Part shown: piece by piece, positions 35,383-44,214 of the stretch
Position numbering within the stretch: position 1 is the first letter of the stretch
How the letters are laid out: each line of letters begins with the position of its first letter
NCBI RefSeq assembly: GCF_018494085.1
Contig: NZ_JABBFP010000002.1
Location: 519,858 to 583,857, forward strand
From: Rosenbergiella collisarenosi
GTDB taxonomy: Bacteria > Pseudomonadota > Gammaproteobacteria > Enterobacterales > Enterobacteriaceae
DNA: 64,000 nt
Reading direction: 5' to 3'
Translations under genes and position numbers: made by a program
The notes under the pieces: generated by a model
Told to the model about the DNA's origin: nothing
What the model saw: the letters and a program-made list of their open reading frames with translations, nothing else
Database searches by the model: none

Positions 35383-35886
35383 TTGCTACGGTACGCACCG
35401 CTACTTTCCCACACATTATCGCAGGCAATAGCGACAGGTTTAGATACCTATGTTATTTGCCAACCGGATGCTTATGCTATTCATGCGTTAGTTGACCCCG
35501 CCCGTTTAACCACAGTCTCAAGCGCGGGGGTGGGCGATTCTATTGCACACGCCGTGCGTTCGACCGCACACTATGATGGATGGCTTATTGCGCTTGGCGA
35601 TATGCCCCTGCTCACGACGGAGAGTTATCGAGCGGTCGCCGAGCAGCTGAAGCACTCACCGATTGTTCGCACCCGAGTAGAGGGTGTTTTTGGTCATCCC
35701 GTAGGGTTTCAACAGTGCTGTTATGAGCCACTTATTACACTACAAGGCGATACGGGCGCCCGTTCCCTTTTCGATAACAGTTCACCGCATATTCTTGAAC
35801 TTGATGATCCTGGCTGTTTATGGGATGTAGATAGCGTTGAGGACTTAAGAGCTATAGAAAGGGTCTCCCCCATTTTAAAGCTATAA
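35383..35886 (+). pseudogene. 5'-truncated MocA-like nucleotidyltransferase
   Basis: The open frame begins only at a TTG and encodes the central and C-terminal part of a MocA/MobA-type nucleotidyltransferase: DGWLIALGDMPLL (the metal-binding GDMPLL motif), VFGHPVGF, LQGDTGARSLF and the ending DVDSVEDLRAIE. The essential N-terminal nucleotide-binding loop (AAGxSxRMG...K, about 30 residues) is missing and the 100 bp upstream do not encode it in any frame. No xanthine dehydrogenase genes are nearby. I call it inactive. A hairpin (GCTGTAA/TTACAGC, 35329-35347) lies just upstream. Confidence 0.75.
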
Positions 35887-35989
35887 TAAGGCGTTGAGGT
35901 TTACGACGAAGGAGGGCTACCTTTATCTGCTCAATGGGTACTAGCATCAAGGGTATTGGCCGAGCGTCCTTGCTCGCCTGATGGGTGGA

Positions 35990-36297
35990 CTATCGTTTCT
36001 TAATCTCAGTGATGTCAGTTACTGCTGCGTGCTCTACAAAATTAGCGACATCATCGTAAGTCTCTTGCCCAACTGGCGAAGATAAGGCTTTTTCAGCATC
36101 GTCTATAGAATCAACCCCTAGCTCTGAAAAACCATCGATGGGAGATTCAGGATACTTTTCTCGATCAATGGGATGGAGCACACTGCGCAGCCCAGGGTGT
36201 CTCAATGCGATAGAACTATGTATTTCATTCCACTATTTAATGAATTCGTCAACGCTTTGATCGGATTTGCGCGTGACTCTTCTCTGTGACGATCCTG
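35990..36297 (-). pseudogene. EthD-domain protein with in-frame stop
   Basis: Minus-strand translation gives KSDQSVDEFIK, then TAG (36235-36233) where the family has Tyr, then WNEIHSSIALRHPGLR, PIDGFSELGVDSIDDAEKAL and EHAAVTDITEIKKR. The pattern (K..S.EEF..YW...H..L....PGLR and DG.AEL.FDS) is that of EthD-type dimeric alpha-beta proteins of about 100 aa. The single nonsense codon removes the N-terminal strand, and no start codon with a ribosome site is found before it. Confidence 0.7.
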
Positions 36298-36322
36298 CGA
36301 AGAGTTACGAATAGTCAGTCCT

Positions 36323-36340
36323 TTGTCACAAAAATGTCAT
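36323..36340 (+). promoter_or_regulatory. Pho box (PhoB site)
   Basis: TTGTCAC, AAAA, ATGTCAT: two 7-bp PhoB half-sites with the correct 4-bp spacer, close to the CTGTCAT repeat consensus. A -10-like TAAATG/TGTAAT follows at 36351-36360. phoH, a known Pho-regulon gene, begins 352 bp downstream. Confidence 0.75.
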
Positions 36341-36443
36341 TATTGAGTGATAAATGTAATAACTGTTGATTTGTTCTATAGTTATTAGACATTATGTCTT
36401 GGCAACATCGTGATGTACTGTTCCAACTCGTGGGAGTTCGACA

Positions 36444-36605
36444 ATGAGACTTGCTCAATCAGTGGATAGAGACTTTACTGTCTTCTGGATAGCTAGCGCG
36501 TCACAGGTGCCGACCTCTTATATCACTCACTTTTTTCACGATACCCCTGTACGGGCGAGCCAACTGGCGCTGTGTACAGCAACGACTTCTAATCTCAGGC
36601 AGTAA
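36444..36605 (+). CDS. 53-aa leader ORF between the Pho box and phoH
   Basis: ATG 36444 has GGGAG 8 bases upstream. The product begins MRLAQSVDRDFTVFWIASAS and ends TATTSNLRQ; it has no signal peptide or evident membrane helix. I do not recognise it. It lies wholly inside the presumed long 5' transcript of phoH, ending 87 bp before its ATG. It could be a small phosphate-starvation protein, a leader peptide, or chance. Confidence 0.35.
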   Translation: MRLAQSVDRDFTVFWIASASQVPTSYITHFFHDTPVRASQLALCTATTSNLRQ

Positions 36606-36692
36606 GGCTTATAAGGAAGCTAACCTCTAAAGCGTTCAACTATACGTCGCCAACGGGCAGACGGTAACTGAAACCAACAGTAAGGTGCCATC

Positions 36693-37481
36693 ATGGGAAG
36701 ACAAAAAGCAGTGGTCAAAGCACGTCGTGAAGCAAAACGGGTTCTCCGTAGTGATGCGCGTAGCCATCGCTCACGTGAGGAAGAATCGGTCTCTTCTCTG
36801 GTTCATATGAGTGGCCTTGATGCGATAGGCATGGCGCGGGATGTTCGTGATCGCCAACCGATCGTTGCACGTAATGAATCGCAGGCTGATTATCTACAGG
36901 CGATCACCGCCAAATCATTAATCTTTGCTACAGGTGAAGCCGGTTGCGGAAAAACCTGGATCAGCGCGGCAAAAGCCGCAGAAGCCTTAATCAATAAAGA
37001 TATTGAGCGAATTATTGTGACCCGCCCAGTATTACAAGCCGACGAAGATTTAGGATTCCTCCCTGGCGACATTTCTGAAAAATTTGCCCCTTACTTCCGC
37101 CCCGTCTATGACGTACTCGTCAAACGGTTGGGCTCTTCCTTTATGCATTATTGTCTACGTCCGGAAATTGCCAAAGTCGAAATTGCACCCTTTGCTTATA
37201 TGCGGGGCAGAACCTTCGAGAATGCCTTTGTGATCCTCGATGAAGCGCAGAACGTCACCGCGTCGCAGATGAAGATGTTCCTGACGCGACTAGGTGAAAA
37301 CGTCACGGTAATCGTGAACGGTGATATTACGCAATGTGATCTGCCTTCAGGGGTGAAATCCGGGCTGGCCGATGCGATGCAGCGTTTCTCCGATGACGAT
37401 GTCGTAAGTGTAATCCGTTTTGGTGCCGAAGACTGCGTGCGTTCCGAGCTCTGTCAGCGCACACTCCGCGCCTATCAATAA
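36693..37481 (+). CDS. phoH: Phosphate-starvation-inducible ATPase PhoH
   Basis: The 262-aa product has a basic N-terminus, then a helicase-like P-loop ATPase: Walker A GEAGCGKT at residues 81-88 and Walker B VILDEAQN near 173-180, then VIVNGDITQCDLPSG. PhoH is PhoB-controlled in E. coli; its role is thought to be in RNA handling under phosphate stress but is not settled. The Pho box far upstream supports the same control here. A strong terminator follows. Confidence 0.94.
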   Translation: MGRQKAVVKARREAKRVLRSDARSHRSREEESVSSLVHMSGLDAIGMARDVRDRQPIVARNESQADYLQAITAKSLIFATGEAGCGKTWISAAKAAEALINKDIERIIVTRPVLQADEDLGFLPGDISEKFAPYFRPVYDVLVKRLGSSFMHYCLRPEIAKVEIAPFAYMRGRTFENAFVILDEAQNVTASQMKMFLTRLGENVTVIVNGDITQCDLPSGVKSGLADAMQRFSDDDVVSVIRFGAEDCVRSELCQRTLRAYQ

Positions 37482-37493
37482 CACTGTCTGTAG

Positions 37494-37517
37494 ACCGCCC
37501 GTCAGGGCGGTTTTTTT
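37494..37517 (+). terminator. Terminator of phoH
   Basis: ACCGCCC, loop GTCA, GGGCGGT, then seven T in a row counting the last stem base. Confidence 0.92.
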
Positions 37518-37561
37518 ATTTTATAGAGTGATGGTTGAGCCTTAGGGAGAGCATAAGAGTA

Positions 37562-38053
37562 ATGATTGGACGTTTACGCCGGGCCAGCGTCGCAGATGCA
37601 CCAGTCTGCTGGCATATCAGAAATAGCGCCATTCGAGAACAGTGTGCGGCGTGCTACCCTCTAGCCGCCGTCGAAGCTTGGACACCGCAGGTCATGCCAG
37701 AAAGCTATCCTCAAGCCATTATCGAACACTGTTTTTATGTGATAGAAGACGTACAAGGTGAGTTACTCGCCACTGGCTATTTGGACCGCCAGACACAGCG
37801 ACTTGAGGCTATTTTTACGCGTCCTTCAGCAATGGGGCAGGGGTGCGCGTCGCACATTGTGGAAAAGCTGAAAGAAGAAGCCTTACAGCAAGGCTTATCC
37901 GCTATCTCGTTATCCTCGACGTTAAACGCACAACCTTTTTACCTCAAGCAGGGCTTCATCCCTCTACGTCACGATTGTCATTTCTCAGCTACCGCGGGCT
38001 GTTATCTCGATTGTGTCGAGATGTATTGCCCGCTGACGTTACCTGGAGACTGA
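37562..38053 (+). CDS. GNAT-family N-acetyltransferase
   Basis: The start was placed at ATG 37562 (163 aa); a TTG nine codons earlier is less likely. The acetyl-CoA region reads LEAIFTRPSAMGQGCASHIV, the GNAT motif A in a Q-x-x-G-x-A-like form, and the end has QPFYLKQGFIPL, the typical motif B. Substrate unknown. It is followed after 3 bp by the nitronate monooxygenase gene, so the two probably form an operon. Confidence 0.85.
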   Translation: MIGRLRRASVADAPVCWHIRNSAIREQCAACYPLAAVEAWTPQVMPESYPQAIIEHCFYVIEDVQGELLATGYLDRQTQRLEAIFTRPSAMGQGCASHIVEKLKEEALQQGLSAISLSSTLNAQPFYLKQGFIPLRHDCHFSATAGCYLDCVEMYCPLTLPGD

Positions 38054-38056
38054 ACA

Positions 38057-39112
38057 ATGAGCACGCCACTCCTCACACAGCTGGGTATTCGCTATCCGAT
38101 TTTTCTCGCACCGATGGCGGGTATCACAACACCTGAACTGGCGAGCCTTGTCTGCGAGGCGGGAGGGCTGGGTGCATTAGGCTTGGGAGCTAGTGATGCT
38201 TGTCACGCTGAGGCCGCGATTAACGCGACTCAACGCCTGACGAGTAAGCCTTTTCAGGTCAACTTCTTCTGCCATCGTGTGGCACCGTTGGACCCCCAAA
38301 AGGGTCAGGCGTGGCGAGAGTACCTCGCTCCCTTCTTTGCCCGCTTTCAGCAACCGACTCCCACTACGCTATCCGCACCTTATCGCGCTTTTGATGAGGA
38401 CCCCGCTTTACTTGAGGTGATCCTCGCGACGCGCCCTGCGGTAGTCAGTTTTCATTTTGGCCTACCTTCGACAGCCACCCTACGGGCATTACGACAGGCG
38501 AAAATTCCTTATTGGGTGAGCGTGACACGACTGAGTGAGGCACGCTACGCCGAGGAGCAAGGATGTTCGGCGGTGATTGCACAAGGTATTGAAGCAGGTG
38601 GCCATCGTGCAACCTTCGATCCCCTCTGCGAGGCTGGGCTAGGAACGACTGAATTATTAGGCCACCTCATCCCTCACTTAAAAATACCGATCATTAGTGC
38701 AGGGGGGATCGTTAATGGTCAGCAGATCGAGGCTTGTTTGACACAAGGCGCAAGTGCGGCACAGCTCGGTACCGCGTTTATTCCTTGTCGAGAGTCCGCG
38801 GCGAGCGAAGCGGTAAGGCAACGATTGCGCGTTGCGAAGGAAACGCAGATCACTGATGTTATTTCTGGGCGTCCCGCCCGGGGGATCGTTGGGCCGTGGC
38901 AGCAAGACGTCGACCATCCGCGTCGCCCCGAGCATGCAGGCTATCCCTATAGCTACGCCTTGGCTAAGCAATTGGCGAAGTTGGCGAGCCAATACGGAAA
39001 CGTTGAGTATGAGGTGTGCTGGGCAGGTAGCGGGGTTGCACATCTCCGCCATCTCGATGCGGGACCGTTAATGACGCAGCTAATCGCCGAGCTAACCGCA
39101 TCGGCTAATTAA
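38057..39112 (+). CDS. Nitronate monooxygenase-family flavoprotein
   Basis: The 351-aa TIM-barrel protein has the 2-nitropropane dioxygenase/NMO motifs: IFLAPMAGITTPELASLVCEAGGLGALG at the N-terminus (flavin loop), IAQGIEAGGHRA with the conserved His of class I NMOs, and ISAGGIVNGQQI, GASAAQLGTAFI for FMN phosphate binding. Such enzymes oxidise toxic propionate 3-nitronate or alkyl nitronates. The class is clear; substrate is inferred. Its end overlaps the end of convergent umuC by 8 bp. Confidence 0.9.
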   Translation: MSTPLLTQLGIRYPIFLAPMAGITTPELASLVCEAGGLGALGLGASDACHAEAAINATQRLTSKPFQVNFFCHRVAPLDPQKGQAWREYLAPFFARFQQPTPTTLSAPYRAFDEDPALLEVILATRPAVVSFHFGLPSTATLRALRQAKIPYWVSVTRLSEARYAEEQGCSAVIAQGIEAGGHRATFDPLCEAGLGTTELLGHLIPHLKIPIISAGGIVNGQQIEACLTQGASAAQLGTAFIPCRESAASEAVRQRLRVAKETQITDVISGRPARGIVGPWQQDVDHPRRPEHAGYPYSYALAKQLAKLASQYGNVEYEVCWAGSGVAHLRHLDAGPLMTQLIAELTASAN

Positions 39113-40367
39113 CCCGAGGCAGATCGCTGTAACGCGTGGTGTAAGCGGGTGATAATTTTTCCCGCTTCATCGCCCAAGGCTTTTGGATCCCTTGTCCGGC
39201 AAACCAAATCGCGCCCTTACCACTTTGGTTAATCCCGTCGACGACATGCATCAGTGCCTCGCTATTGGCGTGAGGAGCGAGGGGATCGAAGAGATTAAGC
39301 TGCGCAACGCCCTGTTGAAAGAAATCGCCAAGGATAATACCGGCTTTCATATAACGTGGCCCATCGCGCCAGATCTGCTCAAGTAAATAAAGGGCGAGCC
39401 GGACGATATCGCGAGTATCTTGCGAAGGGGTTAATAGCTGTCCTGTCAGCTGATTGGCGTAAAAGATCTCTCCGACAGCATGAGGGCTGGTGCGGATAAA
39501 GACCCCGACTTGGCGACAAAACTGTTTCTCGAGCCGCAATTTTTCCGCAGCACGTACCGCATAACTACAGACGGCTTCGCGCATATGTGCGTAGTCGGTG
39601 ATTCGCTGCGAAAACGATCGGGAACAGAGGATCTGTTGCTTGATAGGGGCAAACTCCTCTAAGGCAAGACAAGGTTCGCCGCGTAATTCGCGCACGGTAC
39701 GTTCGACGATCACCGAGAAGGTCTTACGGATGAAACGAGTATCCTGTTTCGCGAGGTCGGCGGCGGTATCAATACCGAGCTGTTGCATCTTTTTGCTCAG
39801 TCGTCGCCCAATTCCCCATACTTCATCAACCGGGACCAGGGGGAGTAATTTCTGTTGGCGTAGTGGTGAAGAGAGATCGACGACACCCGCTGTTTTTATC
39901 CATTTTTTAGCGGCATAGTTAGCCAGTTTTGCCAAGGTCTTGGTCGGGGCAATGCCTACTCCTACTAACAAATGAGCTTCCTGCTTAATTCTCTGGCGGA
40001 TCCGTTGACCGTAGTCCTCGAGCGAGCAATAGGCGGCCATACCACTCAGGTTTAAGAAGGCTTCATCGATCGAGTAGATTTCGACATGCGGAGCCATCTC
40101 TTCCAAGAGCGTCATCACACGATGACTCATATCGGCGTAAAGCGTGTAGTTAGAGCTAAAGACGTTTATGCGTTGTGCAAAAGACTGCTGACTTAACTTA
40201 AAATAAGGTTCACCCATCCGCACGTTGAGGGCCTTGGCTTCTGCCGACCGTGCAATCACACACCCGTCGTTATTACTGAGCACGACGACCGGTTTACCGC
40301 GTAGGTCAGGGCGGAAAATAGTCTCACAGGAGGCGTAGAACGCGTTGACATCGACTAAGGCAAACAT
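39105..40367 (-). CDS. umuC: DNA polymerase V catalytic subunit UmuC
   Basis: The 420-aa product (E. coli 422) is a Y-family polymerase. Catalytic motifs are intact: FALVDVNAFYASCETIF with the first Asp pair, and EIYSIDEAFLNLSG with the Asp-Glu pair. HhH DNA-contact region VDEVWGIGRRLSKKMQQLGI and a little-finger domain follow. With UmuD' it carries out error-prone translesion synthesis in the SOS response. Its ATG touches the umuD stop. Confidence 0.96.
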   Translation of the reverse strand: MFALVDVNAFYASCETIFRPDLRGKPVVVLSNNDGCVIARSAEAKALNVRMGEPYFKLSQQSFAQRINVFSSNYTLYADMSHRVMTLLEEMAPHVEIYSIDEAFLNLSGMAAYCSLEDYGQRIRQRIKQEAHLLVGVGIAPTKTLAKLANYAAKKWIKTAGVVDLSSPLRQQKLLPLVPVDEVWGIGRRLSKKMQQLGIDTAADLAKQDTRFIRKTFSVIVERTVRELRGEPCLALEEFAPIKQQILCSRSFSQRITDYAHMREAVCSYAVRAAEKLRLEKQFCRQVGVFIRTSPHAVGEIFYANQLTGQLLTPSQDTRDIVRLALYLLEQIWRDGPRYMKAGIILGDFFQQGVAQLNLFDPLAPHANSEALMHVVDGINQSGKGAIWFAGQGIQKPWAMKREKLSPAYTTRYSDLPRVN

Positions 40368-40789
40368 TAGGCACCGAATGTCTTAACCACGTGTTTAACG
40401 ACGCCAAAAATCTCGAAGTTATCGGCATCAGCGATAGGAATGGCGCTATAGGCAGCATTTAACGGGAGTAGCTGGAGCGTCGGGCGTAACATCAGTTGTT
40501 TCACCGTAAATTCTCCGTCCAAGGCCGCCACGACGATGTCGCCCTGTTTAGCCGTTAATGAGCTGTCTACGACCAGCATATCGCCTTCAGCAATACCGCC
40601 CTCGATCATGGAGTCGCCACTGACTTTGATAAAATAGGTGGCACTCGGATGGCGAATAAGCAGTTGATTCAGGTCGATGCGCTGTTCGACGTAGTCGAGG
40701 GCAGGGGACGGGAAGCCACAAGGAATGCGACTAATAAATAGGGGGAGTTCAAGGATCGTACGAGCAAGTACGGGCTGATAATAGAGCAT
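40367..40789 (-). CDS. umuD: Polymerase V subunit and autoprotease UmuD
   Basis: The 140-aa product (E. coli 139) retains the RecA-stimulated cleavage site Cys24-Gly25 (PCGFPSP), the nucleophile Ser60 (SGDSM) and the general base Lys97 (EFTVKQL). After cleavage UmuD' pairs with UmuC. Gene order umuD-umuC and a LexA box upstream show standard SOS control. Confidence 0.96.
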   Translation of the reverse strand: MLYYQPVLARTILELPLFISRIPCGFPSPALDYVEQRIDLNQLLIRHPSATYFIKVSGDSMIEGGIAEGDMLVVDSSLTAKQGDIVVAALDGEFTVKQLMLRPTLQLLPLNAAYSAIPIADADNFEIFGVVKHVVKTFGA

Positions 40790-40808
40790 AACTAGTCCCT
40801 CAGACTAA

Positions 40809-40828
40809 TACTGTAAATATATACAGTA
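40809..40828 (-). promoter_or_regulatory. LexA (SOS) box of umuDC
   Basis: TACTGTAAATATATACAGTA, a perfect 20-bp palindrome containing CTGT-N8-ACAG, 20 bp upstream of the umuD start. It equals the strong-binding class of LexA sites. Confidence 0.95.
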
Positions 40829-40934
40829 TCTGTATTTTCCTGAGTGGCGCAAGCGGCAAAGTGGAAAATTATTTTAATATGCTGTTTTATCGGAATATTT
40901 ATCTGTTATCTTAAAAAATCTGGAAATGAAGACG

Positions 40935-40964
40935 AAAAAAAACCCAGTGCTTTACACTGGGTTT
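40935..40964 (-). terminator. Terminator of tRNA-Ser
   Basis: Minus strand: AAACCCAGTG, loop, CACTGGGTT, then eight T. It lies about 57 bp downstream of the tRNA 3' end. Confidence 0.9.
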
Positions 40965-41020
40965 ATGGCTTAGTGCTCGTACTAAGCAAGATAAGTGAAT
41001 AACTACTCATCTATAGAATA

Positions 41021-41108
41021 TGGCGGTGAGGGAGGGATTCGAACCCTCGATACGTTGCCGTATACACACTTTCCAGGCGTGCTCCTTCAGCCACTCGGAC
41101 ACCTCACC
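41021..41108 (-). tRNA. tRNA-Ser (anticodon GGA)
   Basis: This is an 88-nt class II tRNA. The acceptor stem GGTGAGG pairs with CCTCACC, followed by G73 and an encoded CCA. The anticodon loop CTGGAAA gives GGA (reads UCC/UCU), with a long variable arm typical of serine tRNAs and a T-loop GGTTCGAATCC. The minus-strand gene has its own promoter and terminator. Confidence 0.97.
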
Positions 41109-41146
41109 AAATTGTTTGTTACGCTTTACAGCGCTAACGGGGCGCT

Positions 41147-41175
41147 ACTATAGGGAGTCACCCCGTGTCGGTCAA
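41147..41175 (-). promoter_or_regulatory. Sigma-70 promoter of tRNA-Ser
   Basis: Minus strand: TTGACC, 17-bp spacer, TATAGT, then the GC-rich discriminator AGCGCCCCG, the pattern of stringently controlled stable-RNA promoters. The tRNA starts 38 bp downstream. The -35 lies in the gap before msrA's stop codon. Confidence 0.85.
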
Positions 41176-41246
41176 GCACTATTTCGCGCTTTTTACTTAT
41201 CCGCTCAAGACCTGAGCGACTTGACCGAATGTCGCACTTTTTCAGC

Positions 41247-41780
41247 TCAATCCTTAACCCGTTCAGCAAATTTCTTGCGTAATTTTTGCAGTTTAGGTGG
41301 GATGACCGCCATACAGAATCCATTATTTTCGCCGACGCGATCCCAATAGTTCTGGTGATAATCTTCTGCGGGATACCACTCAGTGAACGGTTCGATAGTG
41401 GTCACGATCGGCTGAGCAAAGTCTTGCTGTGCGCGTTGAATCGCTTGCTCGGCAGCCAGCTTTTGTGACGCGTCTAACGGAAAGATCGCTGAACGGTATT
41501 GGGTACCGATATCATTACCTTGGCGGTTGAGTTGCGTCGGATCGTGGGTAGCGAAACTAACGTCCAACAGATCAGCATAGCCGATTAACTGTGGGTCAAA
41601 ACCGATACGGATGGCTTCCGCATGGCCTGTCGTTCCCGTACAGACCTGTTCGTAAGTCGGATGTGCCGTATTGCCTCCTAGATAACCGCTTTCGACCGAT
41701 GAAACGCCGATTAAGCTTTGAAAGACGGCTTCTGTACACCAGAAGCAGCCGCCCGCAATGATTGCGTATTCAGTTGCCAT
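41247..41780 (-). CDS. msrA: Peptide-methionine (S)-S-oxide reductase MsrA
   Basis: The 177-aa product has the catalytic motif GGCFWCTE with Cys12 in GCFW, then GYLGGNTAHPTYEQVCTG and TEWYPAEDYHQNYW. It is a short MsrA, lacking the N- and C-terminal extensions of E. coli MsrA (212 aa), and is closest to the compact form. It repairs oxidised methionine in proteins using thioredoxin. Monocistronic. Confidence 0.93.
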   Translation of the reverse strand: MATEYAIIAGGCFWCTEAVFQSLIGVSSVESGYLGGNTAHPTYEQVCTGTTGHAEAIRIGFDPQLIGYADLLDVSFATHDPTQLNRQGNDIGTQYRSAIFPLDASQKLAAEQAIQRAQQDFAQPIVTTIEPFTEWYPAEDYHQNYWDRVGENNGFCMAVIPPKLQKLRKKFAERVKD

Positions 41781-41938
41781 GTTGACCTCGTCATTAACTG
41801 TGTTTTTTCTCTCTACTAGAGTAGCGGAATGTCTCGACGGTGACCATGTACAGATCGTGCACTCGACGATCGGTACGGGACAGAATGGGGTAACTTTCTG
41901 ATTCGCGGCGCAATGTCAAAGATTAGGTCTATACTTAG

Positions 41939-41946
41939 TAACATTA
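41939..41946 (+). promoter_or_regulatory. RpoS-type -10 element before otsBA
   Basis: CTATACTT matches the sigma-S preferred extended -10 (CTAYACTT) and lies 123 bp before otsB. otsBA is sigma-S-dependent in E. coli. No -35 is evident, as is usual for such promoters. Confidence 0.5.
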
Positions 41947-42068
41947 ACGAATCATGGAATATTCTTAATCTTTACATTTACATAACCGTGAACGATACGA
42001 ACGACAGTGGTCACTCGCTGATAAGTTCGCTTTTTACCATGATGCGTAACCCATAATAGTGAGTTTTT

Positions 42069-42833
42069 ATGAACGAACCGCGGCAAACCCGCCAACTAAC
42101 AGACTACGCATTCTTCTTTGATATTGATGGGACGCTAGCCCCTTTCCAGACGGTGCCACAGGATGTTTCGATACCCTCCCATGTTATTGGACAATTAGGA
42201 ATATTACGCGATCGTCTCGGTGGCGCATTAGCCTTCGTTTCTGGGCGGCCTCTTGAGCAAATTGATACGCTAACCCGTCCGCTACAGGCGGGAGCTGCGG
42301 GCATTCATGGTGCTGAAATCCGCACGTTGGATGGAAAGGTGACTCGTGCTTCGATCGATACCCAGCAGCTTAGCCAGATTGAGCAGATGCTCGCTGAGCA
42401 GACGCGAGCTCTCAAGGGAGTTCTGATCGAGAAGAAGAGTATGGCCTTTGCTTTACATTACCGACAAGCGCCTGATGCCCAACAGCCCTTACAGGCGCTC
42501 GCGAACACAGTTGTAGATCGCTATCCCGATTTCAAAGTACAGGCCGGAAAATGTGTCTGGGAAATCAAACCGCGGTCTTGCGATAAAGGAAAAGCCATTC
42601 GTTTTTTAATGGCGTCAGCTCCTTTTTTTGGGCGCATCCCGGTCTTTCTTGGTGATGATATCACCGATGAGGCGGGCTTTCGCTATGTCAACCAGCAGCA
42701 GGGCGTATCGATAAAAATCGGTGCAGGTGAGAGCGAGGCCACACATCGTATAGCAGGTGTTACACAGGTCTATGAGTGGCTCGACGATCTCATCAATTAT
42801 AAGATAAACATAGATAGCTTGAGGAGTGTTTAG
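42069..42833 (+). CDS. otsB: Trehalose-6-phosphate phosphatase OtsB
   Basis: The 254-aa HAD-type phosphatase has motif I FDIDGTLAPF (nucleophile and acid Asp), motif II FVSGRPLEQ, the cap domain with KSMAFALHYR and motif IV FLGDDITDEAGF. It removes phosphate from trehalose-6-phosphate to make the osmoprotectant trehalose. It precedes otsA, separated by a single base after the stop. Confidence 0.95.
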   Translation: MNEPRQTRQLTDYAFFFDIDGTLAPFQTVPQDVSIPSHVIGQLGILRDRLGGALAFVSGRPLEQIDTLTRPLQAGAAGIHGAEIRTLDGKVTRASIDTQQLSQIEQMLAEQTRALKGVLIEKKSMAFALHYRQAPDAQQPLQALANTVVDRYPDFKVQAGKCVWEIKPRSCDKGKAIRFLMASAPFFGRIPVFLGDDITDEAGFRYVNQQQGVSIKIGAGESEATHRIAGVTQVYEWLDDLINYKINIDSLRSV

Positions 42834-42834
42834 C

Positions 42835-44214
42835 ATGGGAAGATTAGTCGTGGTTTCCAACCGTATTGCACTCCCTGACCAGAGTAAAAATGGGGCAGGT
42901 GGGTTAGCAGTAGGCTTATTGGATGCGCTGCAAGAGCAAGGCGGTCTGTGGTTTGGTTGGAATGGCGAGATCAGCAAAATTACTGGGGAAGAAGAACCCT
43001 TGCAGATCGAGCAGGAGAAAAATATTACCTATGCAGCCTGCTCATTAACGCAAAACGATTATGATCTCTACTATAGCCAATTCTCCAATACGGTTATTTG
43101 GCCCGCCTTCCATTATCGTCTCGATCTGGTCGAGTACCAACGCGAAGCGTGGGAAGGATATCTACATGTTAACCAGCTATTAGCCGAAAAGTTGACCCCA
43201 TTACTCAACAATGACGATGTTATCTGGGTCCATGACTACCATCTGCTCCCTTTTGCGGCGGCGCTACGTGAGCAGCAAGTGAAACAACCGATAGGCTTCT
43301 TCTTGCATATCCCTTTCCCTGCACCCGAAGTATTAATGGCCTTACCGGATTACCAAGAAATATTGCGTCTGATGACGGCCTACGATCTATTAGGCTTTCA
43401 GACTGAACAAGATGCGAAAGCATTCCTTGCCGCGATCGCCTACGAAACAGAACTCGTTACCGTGGAGAAAGGCACTTATCAAGCTTACGGCAACACCTTC
43501 CACGTCCATGACTACCCGATTGGTATCGATCCAGAAAGTATTCGTAAATTAGCAGAAGGCCCGCTGCCTCCTAAGATGCAGGCCATCCGTCAAGGGCTCG
43601 GTGATGCAAAAAATATTATCGCGTGCGAGCGCCTCGACTATTCGAAAGGTATTCCCGAGCGTTTTCTGGCTTACGAAAGTTTTCTAGAAAAATATCCTGA
43701 ACAGCGCGGCAATATTCGTTATACGCAAATTGCACCGACTTCACGGGGTGAGGTACAAGCTTATCAAGCTATTCGTCACCAGCTGGAGACAGAAACCGGG
43801 CGCATTAATGGTAAATATGGCACGATGAGCTGGACGCCACTCTATTATTTGAATCAGCACTTCGATCGCCGCTTACTGATGAAGATCTTCAGACTCACCG
43901 ATATCGCGTTGATTACTCCTTTGCGCGACGGTATGAACTTGGTGGCAAAAGAGTATCTTGCCGCGCAAGACCCGGCTAACCCGGGGGTATTGATACTTTC
44001 CAAATTTGCCGGGGCAGCGTGCGAGCTCACTCAAGCCTTATTAGTCAATCCTTATGATCGCGACGAGGTAGCTAGCGCTATTTATAAAGCGACGATAATG
44101 CCACGTGAAGAACGGGTCGAACGGCACGCTAAGATGATGGCGATCTTAAATTATCAGACCATCACCCGCTGGCGCGAAACTTTCCTCGACGATCTCCATA
44201 AAATCTCTGTATAA
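42835..44214 (+). CDS. otsA: Trehalose-6-phosphate synthase OtsA
   Basis: ATG 42835 was chosen (GAGGAG 8 bases upstream; product begins MGRLVVVSNRIA). The 459-aa GT20 glycosyltransferase has the donor and acceptor motifs VWVHDYHLLPFAAAL, ERLDYSKGIPERF and LRDGMNLVAKEYLAAQ. It transfers glucose from UDP-glucose to glucose-6-phosphate. Length is close to E. coli OtsA (474). Confidence 0.96.
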   Translation: MGRLVVVSNRIALPDQSKNGAGGLAVGLLDALQEQGGLWFGWNGEISKITGEEEPLQIEQEKNITYAACSLTQNDYDLYYSQFSNTVIWPAFHYRLDLVEYQREAWEGYLHVNQLLAEKLTPLLNNDDVIWVHDYHLLPFAAALREQQVKQPIGFFLHIPFPAPEVLMALPDYQEILRLMTAYDLLGFQTEQDAKAFLAAIAYETELVTVEKGTYQAYGNTFHVHDYPIGIDPESIRKLAEGPLPPKMQAIRQGLGDAKNIIACERLDYSKGIPERFLAYESFLEKYPEQRGNIRYTQIAPTSRGEVQAYQAIRHQLETETGRINGKYGTMSWTPLYYLNQHFDRRLLMKIFRLTDIALITPLRDGMNLVAKEYLAAQDPANPGVLILSKFAGAACELTQALLVNPYDRDEVASAIYKATIMPREERVERHAKMMAILNYQTITRWRETFLDDLHKISV

